Positions 51,955 through 59,909 of a stretch of DNA of 64,000 nucleotides are shown here, one piece after another. Under the pieces are notes generated by a model, which was not told the origin of the DNA, searched no databases, and saw nothing but the letters and a program-made list of their open reading frames with translations. The stretch's first letter is position 1, and each line of letters begins with the position of its first letter. This DNA comes from Patulibacter sp. GTDB taxonomy: Bacteria; Actinomycetota; Thermoleophilia; Solirubrobacterales; Solirubrobacteraceae. Position numbers and translations under genes: made by a program. Location of the stretch: contig NZ_JAURWA010000108.1 of the NCBI RefSeq assembly GCF_030655195.1, positions 30,645-94,644 of the forward strand, read 5' to 3'.

Positions 51955-52298
51955 TCGCTCTCGTCGAGGTACGTCAGGTAGTGGGCGTAGAGCGCGTCGG
52001 CGAGCGGGATGTTGCGCTCGTACCAGGCGGTCCAGTCGCCGGACTTGTCGCCGCCGATCAAGAGGATCGCCTGCCGGACCGGGTCGAACGCGAACAGCAC
52101 CCGCAGGTGCCCGCCGATCGACCGGAGCTCTTTCATGTTGTGGTGCGTGCTGGTCTTGATCCGATCCGCGGCCGGCCGCCCGAGCGCGGGACCTCGGACT
52201 TCCAGGAGCTCAATGGACGCCATGATCGAGTCCCAGTCGTCGTCGCAGAGCCCGGCGAGCCACGACTCGACGTCCGCGCTGAAGAGGACGGTCCACAT
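51951..52298 (-). CDS. HigB/RelE-superfamily toxin, copy 2 (intact)
   Basis: 115 aa, full length. MWTVLFSADVESWLAGLCDD forms the first strand and helix missing from copy 1, followed by ELLEVRGPALGRPAADRIKT, HHNMKELRSIGGHLRVLFAF and LLIGGDKSGDWTAWYERNIP. Belongs to the Gp49-like/HigB branch of RelE mRNA interferases; the basic and aromatic residues in the last blocks are those used to contact the ribosome and mRNA. The operator palindrome lies 13 bp upstream, so the transcript is nearly leaderless. Toxin-first order as in HigBA. Confidence 0.9.
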   Translation of the reverse strand: MWTVLFSADVESWLAGLCDDDWDSIMASIELLEVRGPALGRPAADRIKTSTHHNMKELRSIGGHLRVLFAFDPVRQAILLIGGDKSGDWTAWYERNIPLADALYAHYLTYLDESE

Positions 52299-52310
52299 CA
52301 GGAAGCTAGC

Positions 52311-52326
52311 GTAATGCTTGCGTTAC
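52311..52326. promoter_or_regulatory. Toxin-antitoxin operator, copy 2
   Basis: GTAATGCTTGCGTTAC, identical to the palindrome in front of copy 1, 13 bp before the toxin ATG. The homology between the two modules covers this site and breaks down shortly beyond it. Confidence 0.65.
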
Positions 52327-52504
52327 CGCAACGCATGGGTTTCCGAGCGCTCCCCGGGGGCGGATCGCGACCGTCAGGGCGACGACACGCGCAAAGCGTC
52401 ACGGCAGGACGCGGACGACCACCGAGGTCCGCCGCTACCGACTCTGCACCCCCGGCCCGAAACGCTGAGCCACAGGTCGCGCTCGCAGGGGCCCTCAACG
52501 ACAG

Positions 52505-52885
52505 TCAGCAGCGGCGGGTGGCGGCCAGGACGCTCTTGCGTGCCGCATCGCATGCAGCCGCGGCATCAGCCAGCGCCGCTTCGGCACGCTGCAGCTCACG
52601 GCTCGTCTGGACGCAGGTGGTGCACGCCGGTGCGCGGTCGGCGAGGTTCGGCAGTGATGCTTGCAGCGTGCGCAGGCAGGCGTCCAGGACGCCGAGCGTC
52701 GCGGCGATCGACGGGGGGTCTTCGGGCGTACACGTGCTCTGCGTCTCGAATGCGCGGGTGGCGATCATCAGGTCGCATGCCGCATCGAAGAGGCGGTCCA
52801 CCGGCGGGTGGTGTCGGTCATGGGTCAGCCACGTGCGGACGCTCACCATCACCGCAGCGTCCCGCTCCCGGCGTTGAGGCGCCAT
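52505..52885 (-). CDS. Uncharacterised helical protein, paralogue of 58252-58635
   Basis: 126 aa from ATG 52885; ATG 52849 is possible. All-helical, with two Cys pairs (ACTTCVQ and ACLRTLQ region). It shares with the protein at 58252-58635 the pattern A..DLM.A....ETQ, then AATLGVL...L...Q..L....DR.P, so the two belong to one local family that I do not recognise. It is divergent from the first GreA-like gene. No membrane segment or signal. Possibly a regulator or adaptor acting with the neighbouring GreA-like and two-component genes. Confidence 0.6.
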   Translation of the reverse strand: MAPQRRERDAAVMVSVRTWLTHDRHHPPVDRLFDAACDLMIATRAFETQSTCTPEDPPSIAATLGVLDACLRTLQASLPNLADRAPACTTCVQTSRELQRAEAALADAAAACDAARKSVLAATRRC

Positions 52886-52928
52886 GGTCGGTCCCTGCCA
52901 TCTGCTCCGATGATGGGGGCAACCGGCC

Positions 52929-53678
52929 ATGCCTCCGGGAGGCGGGGTGATCGACGCTTCGGCGATGCCCTTCCCCACCGATGCGTCCCCGGACGCGCTG
53001 TTGATGACCGCCGGAGCGCGGAACCTGCTCGAGATCGAAATGCAGGACCTCTCCGCGACCTACGACAGCGGCGTGCGGCGCCTCGGTCGGTGTCCCACGG
53101 ATCCGCGGCTGACGGTCGCCGGCAGGATCGCGTACCTCGATCGCGTGCTGCGAGCCGCGGTGATCCTGCACACCGGCGCGCCCGGGCCGGGGCTCGTCGC
53201 CGTCGGCTCCACCGTGGACCTCCTCACCGCCGACGGCGGGACGCTCGCGATCCGGGTCGTCGCAGGCCCCGGCGGCCGGGAACGACGCGGAGCGCTGGAC
53301 GTCGATGCGCATTCACCGATGGGCGCAGCGGTCCTGTGGCAACCTGCTGGCACCACGGTGCAGGTCGCGTGGGAAGACGGATCCTCAGCGTCGTTGATGA
53401 TCGTGAGCATCCGCGAGGCGCTCCTCCCGGTCCCCGAGCACCACCGGTGCCACGACCTGCTTCGCGCGCTTGCGCGGCTGCGGCCGACGGGATGGTGGAG
53501 AGCAACCATGGCCGCGGGGCCCCGTGCGTTGCATGGTCATGGGTATGCCGCTGGCCGCACTCTCATCGACAAAGGTCGTCCTCGTGACGGTCTTCGAATT
53601 CGAATCCCTCACCACCCAGCTGGCGCGTCTGAAGGTCGAGCAGGTGTCCAGGCCCACCGGGAACACGGGGCCCGGTGA
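52929..53678 (+). CDS. GreA/GreB C-terminal-domain-like protein 1
   Basis: 249 aa frame; the recognisable part ends near residue 165. Residues ~30-85 are helical (ARNLLEIEMQDLSATYDSGV, RIAYLDRVLRAAVI) and 95-165 form the GreA C-terminal FKBP-like fold (LVAVGSTVDLLTADGGTLAI, DVDAHSPMGAAVLWQPAGTT, ASLMIVSI). The acidic tip residues of GreA (GDLSENAEY) that stimulate RNA cleavage are missing and the coiled coil is short, so it is probably not a canonical transcript-cleavage factor. A GTG at 52947 with GGGAGG is an alternative start. The C-terminal 80 residues overlap the next gene in another frame and may be untranslated in the ancestral gene or a late extension. Confidence 0.6.
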   Translation: MPPGGGVIDASAMPFPTDASPDALLMTAGARNLLEIEMQDLSATYDSGVRRLGRCPTDPRLTVAGRIAYLDRVLRAAVILHTGAPGPGLVAVGSTVDLLTADGGTLAIRVVAGPGGRERRGALDVDAHSPMGAAVLWQPAGTTVQVAWEDGSSASLMIVSIREALLPVPEHHRCHDLLRALARLRPTGWWRATMAAGPRALHGHGYAAGRTLIDKGRPRDGLRIRIPHHPAGASEGRAGVQAHREHGAR

Positions 53679-54024
53679 TCCCGCGGTCCCGGGGAACGGA
53701 CTGGCCGACCAGATCGTGCTGCTGGAGACCGCGCTACAGCGCGCGGTCATCGCGCACCCCGACACCTACCACCCCGACAACCGCGGCTACGCGCTGGCCG
53801 CGGTTGGCACGACCGTGCAGGTGCACGACGGTGCCAAGCGCTGCTTCTACCGTCTGACGCTCGGCGTCGACGTGCACGACGACGGCGACGTCGTGGCGGT
53901 CTCCGCGTTCTCGCCGGTCGGCGCCGCGCTGATGGGTCGCGCGGTCGGTGACACGGTGGAAATCGCGCTGCCCGGTGGGCGGAGCCGGACGCTCGAGGTC
54001 CTGCGGATCACGGACGACGCGTGA
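53584..54024 (+). CDS. GreA/GreB C-terminal-domain-like protein 2
   Basis: 146 aa from GTG 53584, which has AAAGG eight bases upstream; ATGs at 53533-53545 would add 13-17 residues. Short N-terminal helices (SLTTQLARLKVEQVSRP, NGLADQIVLLETALQRAVI), then the GreA-type C-terminal domain: YALAAVGTTVQVHDGAKRCF, VVAVSAFSPVGAALMGRAVG and DTVEIALPGGRSRTLEVLRI. The acidic tip is again absent. It is a diverged paralogue of the preceding gene and is translationally coupled to the histidine kinase (GTGA overlap at 54021). It could bind the RNA polymerase secondary channel and modulate transcription in response to the kinase system. Confidence 0.7.
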   Translation: MTVFEFESLTTQLARLKVEQVSRPTGNTGPGDPAVPGNGLADQIVLLETALQRAVIAHPDTYHPDNRGYALAAVGTTVQVHDGAKRCFYRLTLGVDVHDDGDVVAVSAFSPVGAALMGRAVGDTVEIALPGGRSRTLEVLRITDDA

Positions 54025-55034
54025 CCACCGACGCTGCGATCTGGGACCGTCGGTCCATGCGGATGACCACCAGGATGATGCGGATGCCGCTGGCGCGACA
54101 GATCTTCCTCGTCGCCTCGATCGTCCTGATCGTCGTGACCGGGGCGCTGATCCTCTCGCCGGTGACGATCTCCTCACCGATGACCGTCCGCGACAGCGCC
54201 CTGATCGTCGGCGGCCTCGGGGTCATCCTCCTGTCGATCTACCTGGCGCTGCGCCGGTTGCTCGCCCCGCTGCACCGCCTGGCGCACGCGATGGGGACCA
54301 TCGATCCGCGCTACCCCGACCCGGACCTCCGGGCGCGCATCGCGCCGGACGACCGCGACGTCGAGCAGCTCCTCGAAGCGTTCGAGTCGATGCTCGACCG
54401 CTTCCGCCTCGAACGGCTCGAGAGCGACCGCAGGACCGCCGCCGCACAGGAAGCGGAACGGCGGAGCGTCGCCGGCGAGATCCACGACGAGCTCGGCCAG
54501 ACCCTCACCGCGCTGGCCCTCCAGCTGGACCGCGCGGAGATGGAGCCCCAACACCGCGAACTCGCGCAACGCACCGTCGCCAGAGCGCTCGGCGACGTGC
54601 GCGGCATCGCCAGGCGACTCCGTCCCGAGGGCCTGGACGACCTCGGCCTGCTGAACGCCATGATCGCGCTCTGCCGCCGCGTGGAGGAAGAGAGCGGCAA
54701 CACCATCCACCGCGACCTGCGACCGCCGATCCCCGCCCTGGACGGCGACGTCGAGCTGGCGATCTACCGGATCGCCCAAGAAGCGCTCACCAATGCGATC
54801 CGACACGCTCACGCCGACACGATCACCGTCTCCCTCGGCGTCGACGACGGACACCTCGTGCTGACCGTCTCCGACGACGGCCGAGGCTTCGTGCACCTCC
54901 CCGACCCCGACGGCGGCCTCTCCGGCATGCGCGAGCGCGCTCGCCTCATCCGGGCCACGTTCGAGATGACGTCCGAGACGCGGCTCGGCACGACCATCCG
55001 CTGCTCGATTCCCCTCGAGAGCTCCGCGTCATGA
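54021..55034 (+). CDS. Sensor histidine kinase (NarX/DesK class, HisKA_3)
   Basis: 337 aa from GTG 54021. Two helices (ARQIFLVASIVLIVVTGALI, ALIVGGLGVILLSIYLALRR) with only a ~15-residue loop outside, then a HAMP-like segment (80-115), the HisKA_3 domain with SVAGEIHDELGQTLTALALQ (phosphorylated His), and the ATPase with QEALTNAIRHAHADTI (N box) and VSDDGRGFVHLP (G box). With so little outside the membrane it probably senses a membrane or intracellular signal. The ATGA overlap with the response regulator shows they are a pair. Confidence 0.93.
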   Translation: MTTDAAIWDRRSMRMTTRMMRMPLARQIFLVASIVLIVVTGALILSPVTISSPMTVRDSALIVGGLGVILLSIYLALRRLLAPLHRLAHAMGTIDPRYPDPDLRARIAPDDRDVEQLLEAFESMLDRFRLERLESDRRTAAAQEAERRSVAGEIHDELGQTLTALALQLDRAEMEPQHRELAQRTVARALGDVRGIARRLRPEGLDDLGLLNAMIALCRRVEEESGNTIHRDLRPPIPALDGDVELAIYRIAQEALTNAIRHAHADTITVSLGVDDGHLVLTVSDDGRGFVHLPDPDGGLSGMRERARLIRATFEMTSETRLGTTIRCSIPLESSAS

Positions 55035-55690
55035 CCACTCCCCTACGCACCCGCATCATGCTCGCCGACGACCACGCGCTCGTCCGCAGCGGCATCCGCC
55101 TGATCCTCGACAGCGAACCCGACCTCGAGGTCGTCGAAGAGGCCGGGGACGGGATCGAGGCGGTGGAGATCGCGTTGCGCGGCACCGTCGATCTCGCGAT
55201 CCTCGATGTCTCGATGCCCGGCCGCACCGGCTTGCAGGTCGCCCGCGAGATCACCCGGCGACGCCCGGAGATCCGGATCCTGCTGCTCTCGATGCACGAG
55301 AACGAGCAGTACCTCTTCGAGGCGCTGAAGGCCGGAGCGGCCGGGTACGTCCTGAAGTCCGCCGCCAACCGCGACCTCGTCGACGCGTGCCGCGGCGCGA
55401 TGCTCGGCCGACCGTTCCTCTACCCCAAGGCGCTGCAGGCCCTGACCAAGGAGCTCCTCGACGACGCCCGCGCCGGCGGATCGCTCCCCCGCGACGTCCT
55501 CACCGCCCGCGAGCAGGAGGTCGTCAAGCAGATCGCCGAGGGTCTGACCACCGACGAGATCGCCGTCCAGCTGGTGATCAGCCCCCACACCGTCGAGCGT
55601 CACCGCTCCAACGCCCTGGAGAAGCTCGGCCTGCGCAACCGCGTCGAACTGGCGCGCTACGCCATCCGACGGGGGCTCGTCGAACCATGA
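55031..55690 (+). CDS. NarL/FixJ-family response regulator
   Basis: 219 aa. Receiver domain 8-125 with acidic pair LADDHALVRSG, phosphoacceptor Asp in DLAILDVSMPGRTGLQ and conserved Lys in GYVLKSAANRDL; LuxR-type HTH at ~150-215 (LTAREQEVVKQIAEGLTTDE, IAVQLVISPHTVERHRSNAL). It is the cognate partner of the overlapping kinase gene. The four-gene row of GreA-like 1, GreA-like 2, kinase and regulator appears cotranscribed. Confidence 0.93.
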   Translation: MTTPLRTRIMLADDHALVRSGIRLILDSEPDLEVVEEAGDGIEAVEIALRGTVDLAILDVSMPGRTGLQVAREITRRRPEIRILLLSMHENEQYLFEALKAGAAGYVLKSAANRDLVDACRGAMLGRPFLYPKALQALTKELLDDARAGGSLPRDVLTAREQEVVKQIAEGLTTDEIAVQLVISPHTVERHRSNALEKLGLRNRVELARYAIRRGLVEP

Positions 55691-55913
55691 CCACCCCCTT
55701 CCGGCTGCAGAACAACTCGCGTCGCTCACGTCTCCCGCCAACGCGACCCGCATGGCCGTCGATGCGCAGCGAGAGCGACCCGCGACTCCGTCCCCCGCCG
55801 ATCCGCTCCCGCCGCGACGGGTGGGCTCGCACGACGGGCGCACGCGGCGGCCCGTTCCCTGCCGATCCGCAACGACGGAACCAATGATGCAGTGACGATC
55901 GACAAACGATGCA

Positions 55914-56831
55914 TCACGATTCTCCGCTCAGGGCCGTCTCGATCAGCGCTTCGACGTCCGTGCCGGCGAGGCTGTCGGTGAGGGCACGGACGACGGGAGC
56001 CGGCGGCCCGGCAGCCGCGGCGATCAGCGCGATCGTCGGTTCGATCACCGGGTCGAGGATCGTCCTCGCGCGCGTCCCCGCCGGAAGATGCTCTCCCATG
56101 AGCCACGTGTGGCCGATCACCGTCGCCCATCCCTGACGGACGAACCCGAGGAGCAACGCGAACGAGTCGGCCTGCACCCGCGGACGGACCACCACACCGG
56201 CGGAGCGCAGTGCGTCGTCGACGATCACGCGATGCTGCATCTCCGGCGTCAGCAGACACAGCGACCTCTCACCTACTGATCGCCACGAGACGTCGACCTT
56301 GTCGTCATCGTCGTCGTCCGGGGTGCCCACCAGGACGAAGCGTTCGCTGTAGAGCGGCCGGAGCTCGAGAGACGGCGCACCGACATCGTCGTAGACCAGG
56401 GCGGCGTCGAGCTCATGGCGGAGCACCTCGCCCACCAGCACGTCCGCGGGCGCGGTCCGGATCTCCACCCGGACGCCAGGATGGGCATCTATGAGTGGCG
56501 CGATGAGGGTCGGTGCAGCGGCTACCGCGGTGGGTACCGTCCCCAATCGCAACGTCGCGTTGAGCTGGCCCCGCAACCGGGTGGCCTCCGCCGTGATCCC
56601 TTCGACGGAGCTGACGGTCTGACGAGCGCGGATGACCAACGCCTCGCCCGCGTCGGTCAGTCCGATCATCCCTGCTCCCCCACGCTCGATCAGCCGTACC
56701 CCCAGCTCGGATTCGAGCCTGCGGATCGCCATCGACAGCGCCGGCTGCGACACGTCGCACGCCGCCGCGGCCCGCCCGAAGTGGCGTTTCTCGGACAAGG
56801 CGACGAAGAACCTCAGGTGCCGCACATTCAC
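55914..56831 (-). CDS. LysR-family transcriptional regulator
   Basis: 305 aa. MNVRHLRFFVALSEKRHFGR, AAAACDVSQPALSMAIRRLE and LGVRLIERGGAGMIGLTDAG form the winged HTH; the rest (~90-300) is the periplasmic-binding-like effector domain (LNATLRLGTVPTAVAAAPTL, EIRTAPADVLVGEVLRHELD). Many LysR proteins control the divergent neighbour, here the HPP-family membrane protein 81 bp away. The AT-richer spacer (ATTGATATTGGATT) is a likely operator/promoter. The 223 bp before the response regulator hold nothing recognisable. Confidence 0.92.
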   Translation of the reverse strand: MNVRHLRFFVALSEKRHFGRAAAACDVSQPALSMAIRRLESELGVRLIERGGAGMIGLTDAGEALVIRARQTVSSVEGITAEATRLRGQLNATLRLGTVPTAVAAAPTLIAPLIDAHPGVRVEIRTAPADVLVGEVLRHELDAALVYDDVGAPSLELRPLYSERFVLVGTPDDDDDDKVDVSWRSVGERSLCLLTPEMQHRVIVDDALRSAGVVVRPRVQADSFALLLGFVRQGWATVIGHTWLMGEHLPAGTRARTILDPVIEPTIALIAAAAGPPAPVVRALTDSLAGTDVEALIETALSGES

Positions 56832-56912
56832 GCTCGATCACCTCTGGTTATCGGTTGGTCAAAGATTGATATTGGATTCTTTCGGCGGTCGTCGGCAGGC
56901 TTCCTCGCCGCA

Positions 56913-57416
56913 ATGCCAACGTCGATCGTTCCTCCCCGCCTCCTCCCCTACGTCCGGATGGGCGTGGGCGTGTTTTGCAGCGCCATCCTCGTCGCCGCCA
57001 TCGGCAAGGCGCTGGACATGCCGCTGCTGATCGCCCCGTTCCTCGCGACCGCGGCGCTCAAGCACAGCGCTCCACACCTGCCCGGCGTCGCGCCGCGCCG
57101 CGTCATCGGAGGCCATTTCGTCGGAGCGTCGACCGGCGTCGCGGTCGGTGCGCTGCTCGGGGGCGGTGGACTCTCCGTCGCGATCGCCGCATCGGTCGCA
57201 GCGGTGGCGATGATGAGCCTCGACGTGCTGCACGCCCCCGCGGTCGCGACCGCCTCCGTCGCGATCCAAAACCACGGAGACCATTGGTTCCCCATCACCG
57301 TCGTGCTGATCGGTGCCGCGACTCTGGTGGCGACGACGGTCGTGCTCTCCCCACTCCTACACGGACGGCGCTATCCCGTGGCTCGCCCGACGCTCGAGCC
57401 CGCCACGAACCCCTAA
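56913..57416 (+). CDS. HPP-family four-helix membrane protein
   Basis: 167 aa, four membrane helices: VRMGVGVFCSAILVAAIGKA, LLIAPFLATAALKHSAPHLP, GGHFVGASTGVAVGALLGGG with LSVAIAASVAAVAMMSLDVL, and FPITVVLIGAATLVATTVVL. IAPFLATAALKHSAP followed by RRVIGGHFVGA is the HPP signature, including the RxxxGGH element. Plant and cyanobacterial relatives are chloroplast nitrite transporters; the bacterial role is uncertain. Divergent LysR gene suggests inducible expression. Confidence 0.82.
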   Translation: MPTSIVPPRLLPYVRMGVGVFCSAILVAAIGKALDMPLLIAPFLATAALKHSAPHLPGVAPRRVIGGHFVGASTGVAVGALLGGGGLSVAIAASVAAVAMMSLDVLHAPAVATASVAIQNHGDHWFPITVVLIGAATLVATTVVLSPLLHGRRYPVARPTLEPATNP

Positions 57417-57634
57417 TCGGCGTCGGAGCCCCAGGATCATCCAAGCACCTTGCCGAGTGGGGTCCGATGACGGTCTGGACCATGCCATCGGTCCGCGCGC
57501 CAAGCCGAGACGGACAGCGAGGACGTCAGACGCCGTGCCGCTCCGCCCGGGTTGCATCAATCGCGGTGCCCGTGTGGTCGGCCGCGACGAGATGTGCTCT
57601 CACCCGCTCGCACGAGTCGGCGTACGTTAGGGCG

Positions 57635-58111
57635 ATGAAGACCTGGGACATCAACGCGCTCGAAGGATTCCCCGGTCCCCCTCGCGTCCTGTCGACCACC
57701 GATGAGACCCGCGCGATCGTGCTCGGCCTCGACGAGGGACAGGTGTTGGCCGAGCACCAGGTGCACGAACGGGCATGGGTCGTCGTGATCTCCGGCCACG
57801 TGAGACTCACCGACGACGCGGGCACCCACATCGACGCATCCTCGGGCTTCACGTTCGAACTCGAGCCCAACGAGCGACACTCGGTACTCGCGACGACCAC
57901 CGCGCGACTGTTGCTACTGCTGGCTCCGTGGCCCGGGGCCGGCCACCCCAGAGAGGCGACGCGGATTGCGCATTCACGGGCCCGACAGGACGTTCTGTTG
58001 CGCACCGGCCCGCCCTCCCCTGAGTCCGGGAGACCTGTTGTGCCCACCGGTCTCACACCGGCGCAGAAGGCCGCGGACCGCTGGGCCACCGACGGTGGAC
58101 GCCTCCTGTAG
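57635..58111 (+). CDS. Cupin-domain protein
   Basis: 158 aa. ALEGFPGPPRVLSTTDETRA leads into a single cupin barrel: VLAEHQVHERAWVVVISGHV (motif 1, with HxxH-like metal residues and Glu replaced) and SGFTFELEPNERHSVLATTT (motif 2 with His). The C-terminal ~50 residues (TGLTPAQKAADRWATDGGRL) are outside the barrel. Cupins of this sort bind a metal and a small acid or act as stress sensors. Stands alone between HPP and the helical protein; start chosen at the ATG with GGGCG upstream, since no frame before it makes sense. Confidence 0.75.
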   Translation: MKTWDINALEGFPGPPRVLSTTDETRAIVLGLDEGQVLAEHQVHERAWVVVISGHVRLTDDAGTHIDASSGFTFELEPNERHSVLATTTARLLLLLAPWPGAGHPREATRIAHSRARQDVLLRTGPPSPESGRPVVPTGLTPAQKAADRWATDGGRLL

Positions 58112-58251
58112 CGGCAGCGAGCACCCTCGCCCCGCCCTCTGCGCGAGGACGCGGCACCGGCTCGATCAGACGCAACGCGAAGGCCGGCGCGTCCTGCCGG
58201 CTCTCGTCGGCAACACGGCGCCACTCGATCCTGTGGGACCTTCGGTGCGCT

Positions 58252-58635
58252 CTAGGGCTCCTCAGCCAGCGGGCCGTGCGGGCTGCGGCTGTCGGGTGGA
58301 AGGTCCGGGCGAGACGCGAGATCGCGGGCGCGGGCGCAGCCCTGCGCTGCATCGTCGAGCGTGCGTCGCACAACGCGCAGGACGCCGTCGATCTCGCGGT
58401 CGCTGGGGATCCCCGGACCGCGGTCGGAGATGTGCTCCAGCGTCTGGCGCATGGAGACGAGAGTCGAACCGAGAACGCCGAGCGTCGCGGCCAGGCGCTC
58501 GGACTCGTCGGTCTGGCCCATCGCCTGCGTCTCGAGTCGCTTGCCGGCGACCATCAGGTCCCGGGCGGCCTCCAGAAGCGCGTCGGGCGGTGCCTCGACG
58601 GTTGCGGCAGGAGCGCGCGAAGGTGGGATGCCCAT
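58252..58635 (-). CDS. Uncharacterised helical protein, paralogue of 52505-52885
   Basis: 127 aa from ATG 58635 (TTG 58665 possible). Helical: DALLEAARDLMVAGKRLETQ, RLAATLGVLGSTLVSMRQTL and EIDGVLRVVRRTLDDAAQGC. The core resembles the protein at 52505-52885 over about 50 residues. The amphipathic, cofactor-less look fits a small four-helix regulator or adaptor. Divergent from the 58832 gene, just as its paralogue is divergent from a GreA-like gene. Confidence 0.6.
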   Translation of the reverse strand: MGIPPSRAPAATVEAPPDALLEAARDLMVAGKRLETQAMGQTDESERLAATLGVLGSTLVSMRQTLEHISDRGPGIPSDREIDGVLRVVRRTLDDAAQGCARARDLASRPDLPPDSRSPHGPLAEEP

Positions 58636-58831
58636 CCCGCGAGTCTCCGGTCGGCCCCGCCTCAACGCTATGGGTGGGTCCCGCCATCTCGCCTCGCCAG
58701 AGATCCCTCAGATCAACGGCCCAAACCGCTGGTGACGTCGTCGAACCCGCGGGCCTTGCTCGTGAGCGCGGGGATTCAGATGGGGGAAACCGGCCATGGT
58801 TTCGCTGCTCCCTCACGGCGACGCTCTGGGT

Positions 58832-59620
58832 ATGAGTACCGACCTCTCATGCCGGGCCCAGAGATCGCCGACACGCTGGGCGCGTCTGCTGGCCCCCAAG
58901 CCGTTCGTAGCGACGACCGACCCTCTGACGGGGGCGGATCTCGTGGTCCAGACGTTCTGCGACTCCTTCGAGCGCGGCGTCGCGCCGACGTCGCAGGCGG
59001 CCAGGGAGATCACCGCTCTGCGCCCCCGGGCGCGCAAGAGCGGCAGCGACCTCGACACGCTACGCCGCCGGGAGCACCTCGTGCTCGACTGGTTCATCCG
59101 CACGTATGTTCCAGAGTGGCTGCAAGCAGCAGGTCTTCAGGAGGCCGCCCATCGCCTCACCGCCCTGAACGAGATCACTGACCTCGAAACGGCGACGGCC
59201 GCGACCGAAGCGGTGGAGAACGCCGAGACAACCGCTCGCGCTGCCCTCCTCAAGGCGTCCGCGGACGTTCCCGTCGGACGGCTCACGTTCGCGCGGGACA
59301 AAGCTCGTGCGTCGCACTACGCCAGTGCCGGCATCGCGGCGACCGTCGCCGGCGGCGGAGTGCTCGGGTGGCCCCTCACCGGGGACGCCGCGTCCGGGGC
59401 CCGCTGGGCAGTCGCCGAACGCGCCGCACTGAATGCCTGCACGACCGTCATCGTCCGGGCGGTCGCCTCCACAGCGAACGTCTCGGAGACCGCCCAGGCC
59501 GCGGTGCACGACACCACCGCGGTCCTGCAGCGATCGGCCTGGCGCCTGCTTGACCGTCTCTGCGCGCCCCCCGACGAACACCCAGACACAACTTCTCAAG
59601 TCCACCGAGGAGGAGCATGA
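58832..59620 (+). CDS. Uncharacterised Ala-rich helical protein
   Basis: 262 aa from ATG 58832 (ATG 58796 adds 12). Almost wholly helical, with two halves: LDWFIRTYVPEWLQAAGLQE and ITDLETATAATEAVENAETT in the first, GARWAVAERAALNACTTVIV with SETAQAAVHDTTAVLQRSAW in the second. A short Gly-rich stretch (AGIAATVAGGGVLGWPL) is too weak for a firm membrane segment. The Ala/Arg-Trp repeat pattern faintly resembles Imm5-type immunity proteins, but I would not assign that. The stop is overlapped by the next small gene, preceded by GGAGGAG. Confidence 0.55.
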   Translation: MSTDLSCRAQRSPTRWARLLAPKPFVATTDPLTGADLVVQTFCDSFERGVAPTSQAAREITALRPRARKSGSDLDTLRRREHLVLDWFIRTYVPEWLQAAGLQEAAHRLTALNEITDLETATAATEAVENAETTARAALLKASADVPVGRLTFARDKARASHYASAGIAATVAGGGVLGWPLTGDAASGARWAVAERAALNACTTVIVRAVASTANVSETAQAAVHDTTAVLQRSAWRLLDRLCAPPDEHPDTTSQVHRGGA

Positions 59621-59763
59621 TGAGCGGCAACCAGCCCGACGAGCGCGCTCGCGATCCTCTGACGCAGATCCACGGCTACGAGGAGTGGAACGGATGGTGG
59701 CACTTCCCCGTTGTCCTGGGCATCGCTACGACCGCGATCCTCATCGCGGCAGTCCTGATCTAG
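59617..59763 (+). CDS. Small single-pass membrane protein
   Basis: 48 aa (ATG 59617, or ATG 59620). Strong GAGGAG ribosome site; start overlaps the stop of the preceding gene. Hydrophilic start with HGYEEWNGWWHFP, then one helix VVLGIATTAILIAAVLI to the C-terminus. Orientation and function unknown. It is likely a membrane partner of the upstream Ala-rich protein. Confidence 0.7.
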   Translation: MMSGNQPDERARDPLTQIHGYEEWNGWWHFPVVLGIATTAILIAAVLI

Positions 59764-59909
59764 GCGCCAGACTGCGGAGCAAACGTCGGCCGGCCACTCG
59801 CGAGAACCGTCAACTCCTGAGCCGACCGGCCGAGACTGCCGCACGGCGACCGGGACCAGGATCATCGCTCGCGCCGCTCGACGATGGGTCCGCCGCACAT
59901 CCAAAGCCC

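Noticed and set aside
52929..54024. Canonical GreA/GreB transcript-cleavage factors
   Set aside because: The acidic tip motif and full coiled coil are missing in both; only the C-terminal fold is supported.
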